From positions 1-6,756 of the forward strand of contig JAZSBH010000086.1 of assembly GCA_045602325.1 (NCBI GenBank): 6,756 bases of DNA. Direction: 5' to 3'. Below the pieces are notes generated by a model. That model saw only the letters and a list, made by a program, of their open reading frames with translations, made no database searches and was not told where the DNA came from. Of the stretch, positions 1-5,909 are shown in pieces. The DNA is from CAMEON01 sp045602325. Lineage in GTDB: Bacteria > Bacillota > Clostridia > Oscillospirales > CAG-272. Within the stretch, counting starts at the first letter, position 1. Each line of letters begins with the position of its first letter. A program made the translations under genes and the position numbers.

Positions 1-42
1 GGCAAGATAACGGTTGTCCCGCATGGGGGAATACACCGATAA
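1..42 (+). CDS. 3' end of an upstream gene (partial)
   Basis: Frame 1 reads GKITVVPHGGIHR and stops at TAA 40-42, which gives a plausible protein C-terminus entering from outside the window. The other two forward frames are less convincing: one stops at once, and the other runs on into the repeat. The stop codon sits exactly where repeat copy 1 begins, the same arrangement seen at the end of the last gene in the window. Thirteen residues are too few to name a family, and the coding status is an inference. Confidence 0.4.
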   Translation, partial: GKITVVPHGGIHR

Positions 43-244
43 ATTGTTGTTTGCAGGAGTACGGCGGGAGGAACCTTCTTGAAAGAAGGTTCCCCCGGAC
101 CCCCTCCAAGAACTTTCAAAAGAGAAAAATTGCATTGATAAATATATGCTTTTTTGAAAGTTTTTGGAGTTCCAAGAACCTTTTTTTAAAAAGGTTCTTG
201 GTGGGGGTTCAGGGGGCAAAGCCCCCTGATAAACCTCAATTTGC
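40..244 (+). repeat. Interspersed palindromic repeat, copy 1 (variant)
   Basis: This is the first of four copies of a hairpin-rich element. Stems visible here: hairpin A at 70-80/83-93 (GGAACCTTCTT with its perfect complement); a central long stem at 104-121/152-169, with 17 of 18 positions paired plus one G-T, enclosing a 30-nt AT-rich loop; hairpin C at 172-185/188-201, 14 perfect pairs with a 2-nt loop; and GC hairpin D at 210-217/221-228 with an AAA loop. The right end, CCTCAATTTG, matches the right end of copies 2 and 3. The left end (TAAATTGTTGTTTG) is a diverged terminal repeat and the left GC hairpin has decayed. This copy has an extra CCCGGACCCC block after hairpin A that copies 2 and 3 lack, so it is a distinct subtype. 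It contains no credible gene. Confidence 0.9.
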
Positions 245-286
245 ATGAAATGTTCACGATTTGTGCGTATGTAGGCCACATTTGGG

Positions 287-295
287 TGGTATACT
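287..295 (+). promoter_or_regulatory. Candidate extended -10 promoter of the lipoprotein gene
   Basis: TGG followed by TATACT (290-295) fits an extended -10 box, with initiation expected near 302 and a leader of about 25 nt. No good -35 box lies 16-18 bp upstream; TTGTGC at 261-266 is 23 bp away, which is too far. Extended -10 promoters can work without a strong -35. Placement outside the repeat and just before a good ribosome binding site supports it, but this remains a prediction. Confidence 0.35.
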
Positions 296-310
296 GGTGG
301 CACTACGAAA

Positions 311-317
311 AGGAAGG
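311..317 (+). promoter_or_regulatory. Ribosome binding site that fixes the lipoprotein start
   Basis: AGGAAGG lies 9 nt before ATG 327. The in-frame upstream TTG at 261 has no such site and would add 22 residues ahead of a clean lipoprotein signal peptide, so 327 is the preferred start. Confidence 0.75.
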
Positions 318-326
318 GATCTTCCC

Positions 327-1367
327 ATGAAATTACGGAAACCTATGTCATATATGCCGCGCGTTGCGGTCTGCCTGTTGGCGGCCGTGCTCCTGTCGCT
401 GTGCGTTGCCTTGCTTGGTGCTTGCTCCGGAGAGATCTACGACCCCACCCAGGGCTCGCTGTCTCTGGAAGAAGGAAGCGGCAACAGCCATGGCAACGGC
501 AACGGGCAGTATGAGCTCCCCACCGAAGCCCCCACGGGGAGCGTGATCGAAATGCCCAGCGTGGATCCCTTTGAAAACGCTACCCATGTCCTGCGGGCAG
601 ATTTCTTGAACACGGGCAACTCCGACGCCATTCTGCTACGTCTGGACGACACCGTGATCCTCGTGGATACGGGTGAGTCCGACGATTACGCGCGCATCAG
701 CGGAAAGCTGGATGAGTACGGCATCACCGCCATCGACTACCTCATCATCTCCCACTTTGACAACGACCACATCGGAACCGTTGCCCAGATTTTGCAGAAT
801 TACACCGTGAAAACCGTGTATATGCCCGACTACGTGCGGGATTCCTCCCTCTACCGCCGCATGATGAGCACCCTGGAGGTGCTGGCGGGCACTGCCGTCC
901 ATCGTCTTACCGAGGACGTGCGTATTGATCTTTCCTACGGAAGCCTGTGGATCAATCCCACAAAGCTGTACAAGCCGGGATTGACTCTGGGCTCGGACAA
1001 TACCCACGCAGCCGAGGAGAATAATTACTCCCTCATTACCTCGGTCGAGTTTGGGGAGATTTCTCTCCTTTTTGCGGGGGATGCCGAGCAGGATCGTCTG
1101 ACCGAGTTTATGACGGCTTTGGGAGACTCCTGCGCCTATGACGTCATCAAGATCCCTCACCACGGTGGCTATGATAAGGCTTTGGGTGATCTTCTCCGTA
1201 TGAACACGGGGCTCCGTTACTGCATGGTGCACGCGGGAAGCGAGTCGTTGGTGGAGGCCAGTCTGGTCACCGCCATGCGTACCTCGGGTGCCGCTGCCAA
1301 ATTCACCTACGACGGGGGCATTCGGTTCGGTACCGACGGGGTGAGTATGGTCGTGGAGCAGGAATAA
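327..1367 (+). CDS. Lipoprotein with ComEC/Rec2-like metallo-beta-lactamase domain
   Basis: A 346-residue precursor. Residues 1-32 form a lipoprotein signal peptide: a basic start (MKLRKP), a hydrophobic core, then lipobox L-G-A-C with Cys33 as the lipidation site. A flexible Ser/Gly/Asn/Pro-rich linker (about 34-80) tethers the catalytic domain outside the membrane. The domain carries VDTGE (113-117), the metal motif H143-x-D145-x-D147-H148 (SHFDNDHIG), NNYSL (232-236), FAGDAE (249-254) and IPHHGG (276-281). The HxDxDH form and the paired His motif are those of the C-terminal hydrolase domain of the DNA-uptake protein ComEC, here without the membrane channel. The family suggests a metal-dependent hydrolase, possibly a nuclease acting on extracellular nucleic acid, but the substrate is not shown. 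The gene stands alone between a repeat and a terminator. Family assignment is firm; activity is inferred. Confidence 0.88.
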   Translation: MKLRKPMSYMPRVAVCLLAAVLLSLCVALLGACSGEIYDPTQGSLSLEEGSGNSHGNGNGQYELPTEAPTGSVIEMPSVDPFENATHVLRADFLNTGNSDAILLRLDDTVILVDTGESDDYARISGKLDEYGITAIDYLIISHFDNDHIGTVAQILQNYTVKTVYMPDYVRDSSLYRRMMSTLEVLAGTAVHRLTEDVRIDLSYGSLWINPTKLYKPGLTLGSDNTHAAEENNYSLITSVEFGEISLLFAGDAEQDRLTEFMTALGDSCAYDVIKIPHHGGYDKALGDLLRMNTGLRYCMVHAGSESLVEASLVTAMRTSGAAAKFTYDGGIRFGTDGVSMVVEQE

Positions 1368-1374
1368 ATGAAAT

Positions 1375-1420
1375 ATGGCTACCGTTCCCGTAGGAGTCGG
1401 TAGCCATGTTTTATTTTTTT
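1375..1420 (+). terminator. Intrinsic terminator after the lipoprotein gene, perhaps bidirectional
   Basis: A 10-bp stem (ATGGCTACCG at 1375-1384 with its complement at 1398-1407) encloses a 13-nt loop and is followed by TGTTTTATTTTTTT. The plus-strand gene stops just upstream at 1367. The convergent FkbM gene ends at 1411, inside the T-rich tail. Read on the minus strand the same hairpin has only a weak T-rich tail (ATATTTCATTT), so termination in that direction is likely poorer. Confidence 0.85.
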
Positions 1421-2559
1421 ACTGCATACAAATTAATATCCCACGCCGGCACACCTGGCATGCGTCGGAGGTAGAGCTTGTAGGCGGGGTTCAGCTCATG
1501 CACCAGCAGGGGCAGGCGGAAGAGGTCGGTGTTGCGGTGGTAGACCGACACCAGAAGGGCAGGGGAATCCCTGCGGATGACCTCACGGGAGCCCAGCAGT
1601 GCCTCGGTCTCGGCGCCCTCCACGTCGTACTTGATGTAGTCCAACGGGATATCCCGGGGAAGGATCTCCGATACAACCGTATCGAGCGCGGTTACCGCTA
1701 CCTCGGCGGTCTTGCCAAAGTAGGGGTTATCGGCGGTGGAGGGAAGGATATTGCTCTGTGCCGCATCGGTGGCATCGGAGAGGCCGGCATTGCGGTTGCC
1801 GCTGCCGTGGAAGGCCAGGGTGGCGGTATGGCTCCACGCCCCTGCTTGTACGGGGTGGACGGTCAGGGGATCGCCCGATTCGGTTAGCGCGGATGCGTAT
1901 TCCGATAGCTTGCGGAAGTTGCGGCGGTCGGGCTCCATGGCGATGACCTCCCGCAAGCGGGAGGCGTACCGCCGCAGATCCCGGATGCTGTCGCCATTGT
2001 AGGCGCCCAGGTCGGCGGAGGTCTGAAATCTTTCTGCATGAAGGATTTTTTCATATGCGTCGGCGGGCTCCGACTCGGTGGTCCGGAGGGTGTCCATGCG
2101 ACCCGACAGCTTGTAGGCGAGGATGCCGTCGTAGACCCGTCGGGACTGCTCATCGGCAAAGAGGGCGCGGGCGGCGGTGATCTCGGCTTGATGCGCTTGG
2201 TAAAATTCCGTGTTGAAGAGGTTGGTGCCGCAGACGGGGACGTCGGGGATATAGAGCTCGCAGGTGGCGGCCACCCGGCTGATGGTCTCCAGCACCTCGG
2301 GGCGGGAGGAGGCGAAGGAGAGTAGGACGATCATATTGTCCGCACCGTACTTCTCGCAGGCTTGTGTGAAGGACAGTACCACCTTGCCGTGGAAGCTGTG
2401 TCCGCGGACGAATCCGTCGCTGGCAAAGACATCAGCCACGGGGATGCCGTAGGTGCCGCAGACTGCGATGATCTTGTCCGCGCCGTTGCCCATGCCGTAG
2501 AGCAGGATGGGACGGCCTTTCTGGGATTCTGCCTGCAAATATTGCCAGAGGTCGGTCAT
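1411..2559 (-). CDS. FkbM family SAM-dependent methyltransferase with N-terminal Rossmann-like domain
   Basis: 382 residues. The C-terminal half is an FkbM-type (Methyltransf_21) domain: SAM-binding motif I DLGAYNGDS (183-191), the acidic strand end MEPDRRNF (208-215), VTALD (289-293), the family signature IKYDVEGAE (309-317), and VYHRNTDLFRLP (339-350). Members of this family O-methylate sugars, polyketides or other small molecules. The N-terminal part has a second nucleotide-binding-like motif, LLYGMGNGADKI (19-30), resembling the domain often fused to FkbM enzymes acting on surface glycans; its ligand is unknown. The start is supported by AAAGGAG (complement of 2567-2573), 7 nt before the ATG. 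No glycan or polyketide genes lie nearby, so the substrate cannot be inferred from context. The upstream region is repeat copy 2, only about a dozen bases from the ribosome binding site. Confidence 0.88.
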   Translation of the reverse strand: MTDLWQYLQAESQKGRPILLYGMGNGADKIIAVCGTYGIPVADVFASDGFVRGHSFHGKVVLSFTQACEKYGADNMIVLLSFASSRPEVLETISRVAATCELYIPDVPVCGTNLFNTEFYQAHQAEITAARALFADEQSRRVYDGILAYKLSGRMDTLRTTESEPADAYEKILHAERFQTSADLGAYNGDSIRDLRRYASRLREVIAMEPDRRNFRKLSEYASALTESGDPLTVHPVQAGAWSHTATLAFHGSGNRNAGLSDATDAAQSNILPSTADNPYFGKTAEVAVTALDTVVSEILPRDIPLDYIKYDVEGAETEALLGSREVIRRDSPALLVSVYHRNTDLFRLPLLVHELNPAYKLYLRRMPGVPAWDINLYAVKK

Positions 2560-2584
2560 GGCGGGGCTCCTTTATGTTGGAATT

Positions 2585-2775
2585 CAGATTTGGGTTTGTA
2601 GGGCAGGGGGTTCACCCCTGCACCCCAGCAAAACCTTTCTTAAAAGAAAGGTTTTGGATTCCAAAGAACCTTAAATAAGGTATATTTATTAAAGGTTTTT
2701 GGGAGTCCAGAACCCTTTTTGCAAAAAGGGTTCTGGTGGGGTCCAGGGGCAAAGCCCCTGATAAACTCCAATTTG
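2585..2775 (+). repeat. Interspersed palindromic repeat, copy 2 (complete)
   Basis: A full copy filling most of the gap between divergent genes. In order: left terminal repeat CAGATTTGGGTTTG (2585-2598); left GC hairpin 2603-2609/2615-2621; hairpin A 2629-2641/2644-2656; central stem 2661-2678/2686-2703, with 15 standard pairs, one G-T and two mismatches; hairpin C 2707-2736, a perfect 30-bp palindrome with half-site CCAGAACCCTTTTTG; GC hairpin D 2744-2750/2754-2760 with an AAA loop; and right terminal repeat AAACTCCAATTTG (2763-2775). The two ends are imperfect inverted repeats of each other. The element as a whole is close to self-complementary, since GCACCCCA on the left mirrors TGGGGTCC on the right. 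It contains no gene. Confidence 0.93.
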
Positions 2776-2789
2776 TTTGACAAAAGTTC

Positions 2790-2818
2790 TTGACATTCGG
2801 CGGCTTTCGGTGTACAAT
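2790..2818 (+). promoter_or_regulatory. Sigma-A promoter of the HIT gene
   Basis: TTGACA (2790-2795), a 17-bp spacer, and TACAAT (2813-2818), only one base from the full vegetative consensus, with transcription expected to begin near 2825. A second TTGACA at 2777-2782, at the edge of repeat copy 2, has no matching -10 box. The promoter points to hinT, whose ATG is at 2854. This is the best promoter in the window. Confidence 0.88.
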
Positions 2819-2831
2819 AAATACACCGAAA
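2805..2831. promoter_or_regulatory. Candidate repressor operator over the -10 box
   Basis: A perfect 10-bp inverted repeat, TTTCGGTGTA-N7-TACACCGAAA, has left arm 2805-2814 and right arm 2822-2831. It covers the -10 box (2813-2818) and the predicted start of transcription. Because only the right arm would be transcribed, it is better explained as a binding site for a dimeric repressor than as an RNA hairpin. The sequence does not match operators I recognise (LexA, Fur/PerR, CodY or NrdR types). The regulator is unknown and not encoded in the window. Confidence 0.6.
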
Positions 2832-2853
2832 CTTTGGAAAGGAATTTTGAAAT

Positions 2854-3192
2854 ATGGACTGCTTATTCTGCAAGATCATTGCGGGGGACATTCCCTCGGC
2901 CAAGGTGTATGAGGACGAGTTGGTATACGCCTTCCGCGATATCGCGCCCATGGCGCCCACCCACATCCTCATCGTGCCCAAGGCTCATCTGGCCTCGGCC
3001 GACGAGGTGACTGCCGAGAACAGCGGCTACGTCGCCCGCATCTTTGAGGTCATTCCCAAGATCGCCGCCGCCGAGGGGCTGGCAAACGGCTACCGCGTCA
3101 TCACCAACTGCGGCGAGGACGGCTGTCAGAGCGTGAAGCACCTGCATTTTCACCTGCTGGGCGGGAAGAAGCTGCCGGATCAGATGGCGTAA
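2854..3192 (+). CDS. hinT: Histidine triad (HIT) nucleotide-binding protein, HinT type
   Basis: 112 residues, the normal length for single-domain HinT proteins, which are cytoplasmic dimers hydrolysing purine nucleoside phosphoramidates and acyl-adenylates. The catalytic triad is H96-L-H98-F-H100 within GCQSVKHLHFHLLGG, with H98 expected as the nucleophile. C3 and C6 (CLFC), with H45 and H96, fit the zinc site seen in many Gram-positive members. The strand HILIVPKAH (37-45) is also typical. AAAGGA (2838-2843) precedes the ATG by 10 nt. The gene has its own near-consensus promoter overlapped by an inverted repeat and its own terminator, so it is a single-gene unit that may be switched by a repressor. 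The family is certain. The cellular substrate is usually unknown for bacterial HinT, and nothing here narrows it. Confidence 0.95.
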   Translation: MDCLFCKIIAGDIPSAKVYEDELVYAFRDIAPMAPTHILIVPKAHLASADEVTAENSGYVARIFEVIPKIAAAEGLANGYRVITNCGEDGCQSVKHLHFHLLGGKKLPDQMA

Positions 3193-3201
3193 GGACGAGA
3201 G

Positions 3202-3229
3202 AACGAGGGGCAAAGCCCCTCGTTTTTTT
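3202..3229 (+). terminator. Intrinsic terminator after hinT
   Basis: A 10-bp stem (AACGAGGGGC at 3202-3211, complement 3215-3224) with an AAA loop runs into seven Ts (3223-3229), 9 nt after the hinT stop. The convergent aspartokinase ends inside the T tract (stop 3228-3230). In the minus direction no T run follows the hairpin, so termination of that gene here is doubtful. The core GGGGCAAAGCCCC is identical to GC hairpin D of repeat copies 1 and 2. Confidence 0.9.
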
Positions 3230-4556
3230 ATGCATGTACAAATTCAGCGTAAATGGCGCGGAGAGCGTCCTCGTACTCGTCCTCGTCCACACCCACGATG
3301 ATGTTGAGCTCGGAGGAGCCCTGGTCGATCATGCGGATGTTGATGTCGGCGCGGGCGAGGGCGTCGCAGACGCGAGCGGCAGTACCCTTGGCTTTGACCA
3401 TGCCGCGGCCCACCACGGCCACCAGCGCCAGGCCGTCCTCGATGAAGACGCTGTCGGGCTTGACGGCGCGGACGATGGCGTTCATGAGCTTCTCGCGGCG
3501 GCCGTCCAAGGAGGCGGATGAGACGACCACACTCATGGTGTCAATGCCCGAGGGCAGGTGCTCGAAGGAGATCTCATTCTCCTCGAAGATCTCCAATACC
3601 TTGCGGCCGAAGCCCACCTCGGAGTTCATCATGTCCTTCTCAATGGTCAGCACAGAGAAGCCCTTCTTGCCGGCGATGCCTGTGATGACATGCTCAAAAT
3701 CGTAGTTGACCGAATGAGAGACGATCATGGTGCCGGGGTCTTCGGGGCGGTTGGTGTTGCGGATATTGATGGGAATACCTGCAGAGCGGACGGGGAACAC
3801 GGCGTCCTCGTGGAGGACGGTAGCGCCCATGTAGGAGAGCTCGCGGAGCTCGCGGTAGGTGATCTCCTTGATGATGTAGGGATTGTCAATGATGCGGGGA
3901 TCTGCCATCATGAAGCCCGATACGTCGGTCCAGTTCTCATACAGGTCGGCCTTGGCGGCGCGGGCGACGATGGAGCCCGTGATATCCGAGCCACCGCGGG
4001 AGAAGGTTTTTACTGTGCCGTTGGGGGTGCCGCCGTAGAAGCCGGGAATGACGGCGTACTTGTGCTTTTCCAGCTCGGCGGTCAGTTCGGCGTTGGTCTT
4101 TTCCTCGTCCAGAGTGCCGTTTTCCTTGAAGAAGATGACGCTCTCGGCGTCGATGAAGTCGAAGCCCAGGTACTTGGCCAGGATCAGGGCGTTCAGATAC
4201 TCGCCACGGGAGGCGGCGTACCCACGGCCGGCGGCGTGGAGCATGGCGTTTCTGACGTAATCCAATTCTCCGCCGATGTCGAAATCCAACCCCAGCTCGG
4301 TGATGATACTCGTATAACGAGAGCGGATCTCGTTGTAGCAGGCGTCGATGGACTCCATGGAGGAGCGGGACTTGATGAGGTCGTAGCAGCGATAGAGCAT
4401 ATCGGTGACCTTTGTATCGCTCTTTTCACGCTTGCCGGGGGCGGAGGGCACCACGTAGCGGCGGGTGGGGTCAGCCTTGATGATGGCGGCTACCTGACGG
4501 AAATGCTCTGCATCGGCCAGAGAACTGCCGCCGAATTTGACTACTTTGATGGACAT
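3228..4556 (-). CDS. lysC: Aspartate kinase with C-terminal ACT domains
   Basis: 442 residues, matching monofunctional aspartokinases. It phosphorylates L-aspartate with ATP, the first committed step to lysine, threonine, methionine and diaminopimelate for the cell wall (EC 2.7.2.4). The kinase domain (1 to about 285) shows KFGGSS (7-12), SAPGKR (38-43), GEYLNA (118-123), PGFYGG (171-176), TFSRGGSDITG (184-194), WTDVSGFMMADPR (209-221) and ATVLHEDAVFPV (245-256). Two ACT-like regions follow (about 288-365 and 375-442), ending in QGSSELNIIVGV, the usual amino-acid-sensing part. Feedback inhibition by an end product is therefore expected, but which one is not readable. Firmicutes often have several isozymes (lysC, dapG, yclM types), so the symbol is generic. 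AAAAGGAG (complement of 4566-4573) lies 9 nt before the ATG. I see no lysine riboswitch in the leader. A weak promoter (TTGAAT, 15 bp, TAGAAT on the minus strand, 4582-4608) abuts repeat copy 3. Confidence 0.95.
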   Translation of the reverse strand: MSIKVVKFGGSSLADAEHFRQVAAIIKADPTRRYVVPSAPGKREKSDTKVTDMLYRCYDLIKSRSSMESIDACYNEIRSRYTSIITELGLDFDIGGELDYVRNAMLHAAGRGYAASRGEYLNALILAKYLGFDFIDAESVIFFKENGTLDEEKTNAELTAELEKHKYAVIPGFYGGTPNGTVKTFSRGGSDITGSIVARAAKADLYENWTDVSGFMMADPRIIDNPYIIKEITYRELRELSYMGATVLHEDAVFPVRSAGIPINIRNTNRPEDPGTMIVSHSVNYDFEHVITGIAGKKGFSVLTIEKDMMNSEVGFGRKVLEIFEENEISFEHLPSGIDTMSVVVSSASLDGRREKLMNAIVRAVKPDSVFIEDGLALVAVVGRGMVKAKGTAARVCDALARADINIRMIDQGSSELNIIVGVDEDEYEDALRAIYAEFVHA

Positions 4557-4605
4557 GGTATGAGTCTCCTTTTGGGGTAGAATTCTATGATTGTTGTGGG
4601 GGATT

Positions 4606-4800
4606 CAAATTTGGGTTTGTAGGGCAGGGGTTTCATCCCTGCACCCCACCAAAACCTTTCTTGAAAGAAAGGTTTTGGATTCCAAAGAACTTCAAATAAT
4701 GTATATTTATTAAAGGTTTTTGGGAGTCCAGAACCCTTTTTGCAAAAAGGGTTCTGGTGGGGTCCAGGGGCAGAGCCCCTGGCCGCTAAACTCCAATTTG
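4606..4800 (+). repeat. Interspersed palindromic repeat, copy 3 (complete)
   Basis: A full copy between the divergent lysC and rlmN genes, nearly identical to copy 2. Left terminal repeat CAAATTTGGGTTTG (4606-4619); left GC hairpin 4624-4630/4636-4642 with one G-T pair; hairpin A 4649-4662/4665-4678, 14 perfect pairs; central stem 4682-4699/4707-4724; hairpin C 4728-4757, the same perfect 30-bp palindrome as in copy 2; GC hairpin D 4764-4771/4775-4782 with loop AGA instead of AAA; right terminal repeat AAACTCCAATTTG (4788-4800). Most differences from copy 2 fall in the central stem's left arm and loop and at the right shoulder, where GGCCGCT replaces GATA. It contains no gene. Confidence 0.93.
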
Positions 4801-4817
4801 CATTCTATTCAAATTAC

Positions 4818-4824
4818 GAAAGGA
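4818..4824 (+). promoter_or_regulatory. Ribosome binding site that fixes the rlmN start
   Basis: GAAAGGA lies 5 nt before ATG 4830. The in-frame ATG at 4740 would begin inside the perfect palindrome of repeat copy 3, adding 30 residues encoded by repeat DNA. The 4830 start gives the usual RlmN length and N-terminus. Confidence 0.8.
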
Positions 4825-4829
4825 TCTCT

Positions 4830-5909
4830 ATGCAAGACTTACTTTCTCTTTACCCTGCCGAGCTGGAAGCCCTGCTTCTGTCGGTGGGCGAGCCCAAATA
4901 CCGCGCGGGACAGATGTTCCCCCAGCTTCATAAGGGACTGTCACCCGCCGAGATGACCAACGTCGGGAAAAAGACCCGCGAAAAGCTCTCCGAGGTGGCC
5001 GAGTACCACCTCCCTGCCGTGCGCCGCAAGCTGGTTTCAGCCCTGGACGGCACGGTAAAATATCTGTTTGAGCTCCGCGACGGCAACTGCGTGGAGTCGG
5101 TGGTCATGCGGTACAATCACGGCAATACCATTTGTATTTCTTCCCAGGTGGGATGTCGCATGGGGTGCAAATTCTGCGCCTCCACCATTGGCGGCAGAGT
5201 ACGGGATCTCATTCCAGGAGAGCTTTTGGGTCAGGTCATCGCCGCCCAAAAGGACATGGGGGAACGCATCTCCAACATTGTCATGATGGGTATTGGTGAG
5301 CCCTTGGATAACTATGACAACGTGGTCAAGTTCCTTCGTCTGGTGGCCCATCCCGACGGGCTGAATATCGGCTATCGCCACATTTCCCTCTCCACCTGCG
5401 GGGTGGTGTCGGGGATCTACAAACTGGCTGAGGAGGATTTTCCCATCACCCTGTCCATCTCCCTTCACGCCCCCGACGACGAGACCCGTTCCTCCATCAT
5501 GCCCGTGAACAACCGCTGGGGTGTGGACGAGCTTCTCACCGTCTGCAAGAATTACTACGACAAGACGGGTCGCCGTCTGTCCTTTGAGTACACCCTGATC
5601 GCAGGGAAGAACGACACGGTGGAGGGTGCCTCCAAGCTGGCCAACGTCCTCAACCGCCACCTGCGGACGCGGACCACCACCATGCCCATCCACGTCAATC
5701 TCATTCCCGTCAATGAGGTAGAGGAGACCGGCTTCTCCCGCTCCTCCGACGAGGCGGTCAAGGCTTTTGCCGCCGTGCTGGAAAAGCGGGGTATCCGCGC
5801 GACGGTGCGGCGTAAGCTGGGAGCGGATATCAACGCCTCCTGCGGTCAGCTCAGACGGGCGGAGCAGACGGCTTCAGCCGCGGGGGAGAACGAGGGGAGC
5901 TACCCCTGA
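4830..5909 (+). CDS. rlmN: 23S rRNA (adenine-2503-C2)-methyltransferase RlmN
   Basis: 359 residues, normal for the family. This radical-SAM enzyme methylates C2 of A2503 in 23S rRNA, and in many bacteria A37 of some tRNAs, tuning the peptidyl transferase centre. The iron-sulfur motif is C109-x3-C113-x2-C116 (GCRMGCKFC). The paired mechanistic cysteines are both present: C102 seven residues upstream of the cluster (CISSQVGC) and C338 in NASCGQLR, which carries the transferred methyl group. Other family marks are GIGEP (154-158, usually GMGEP), LSTCGVV (187-193), SISLHAPDDE (209-218), HVNLIPVNE (288-296) and FSRSS (302-306). C338 and the absence of other features argue for RlmN rather than Cfr, though the sequence alone cannot fully exclude overlap. 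The last dozen residues (SAAGENEGSYP) are not conserved and are encoded by hairpin-like DNA. No promoter is visible between repeat copy 3 and the ribosome binding site, so the mRNA probably carries part of the repeat. Confidence 0.96.
   Translation: MQDLLSLYPAELEALLLSVGEPKYRAGQMFPQLHKGLSPAEMTNVGKKTREKLSEVAEYHLPAVRRKLVSALDGTVKYLFELRDGNCVESVVMRYNHGNTICISSQVGCRMGCKFCASTIGGRVRDLIPGELLGQVIAAQKDMGERISNIVMMGIGEPLDNYDNVVKFLRLVAHPDGLNIGYRHISLSTCGVVSGIYKLAEEDFPITLSISLHAPDDETRSSIMPVNNRWGVDELLTVCKNYYDKTGRRLSFEYTLIAGKNDTVEGASKLANVLNRHLRTRTTTMPIHVNLIPVNEVEETGFSRSSDEAVKAFAAVLEKRGIRATVRRKLGADINASCGQLRRAEQTASAAGENEGSYP

Noticed and set aside
51..248. 65-codon open frame across repeat copy 1
   Set aside because: It is encoded almost wholly by hairpin arms of the repeat, has no ribosome binding site, and its composition is that of the palindromes.
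261..326. Upstream TTG start for the lipoprotein
   Set aside because: It has no ribosome binding site, and the added 22 residues would precede and spoil a clean signal peptide.
1375..1887. 170-codon open frame antisense to the FkbM gene
   Set aside because: It begins inside a terminator hairpin and overlaps the conserved methyltransferase motifs of the opposite strand.
2591..2610. G-quadruplex in the left arm of repeat copy 2
   Set aside because: Only three runs of at least three Gs are present within reach, and the last run is already used in the GC hairpin.
2777..2782. Second -35 box (TTGACA) upstream of hinT
   Set aside because: No -10 box lies 16-18 bp downstream; the second TTGACA at 2790-2795 has perfect spacing.
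3558..4580. 340-codon open frame antisense to aspartokinase
   Set aside because: It is a shadow of the GC-rich lysC gene on the other strand, which has every catalytic motif and a good ribosome binding site.
4740..4829. Upstream ATG start for rlmN
   Set aside because: It lies inside the perfect palindrome of repeat copy 3; ATG 4830 has a ribosome binding site and gives the family's usual length.
4557..4829. Lysine riboswitch upstream of lysC
   Set aside because: The gap is occupied by repeat copy 3, and the remaining bases are too few and lack the multi-helix lysine-box layout.
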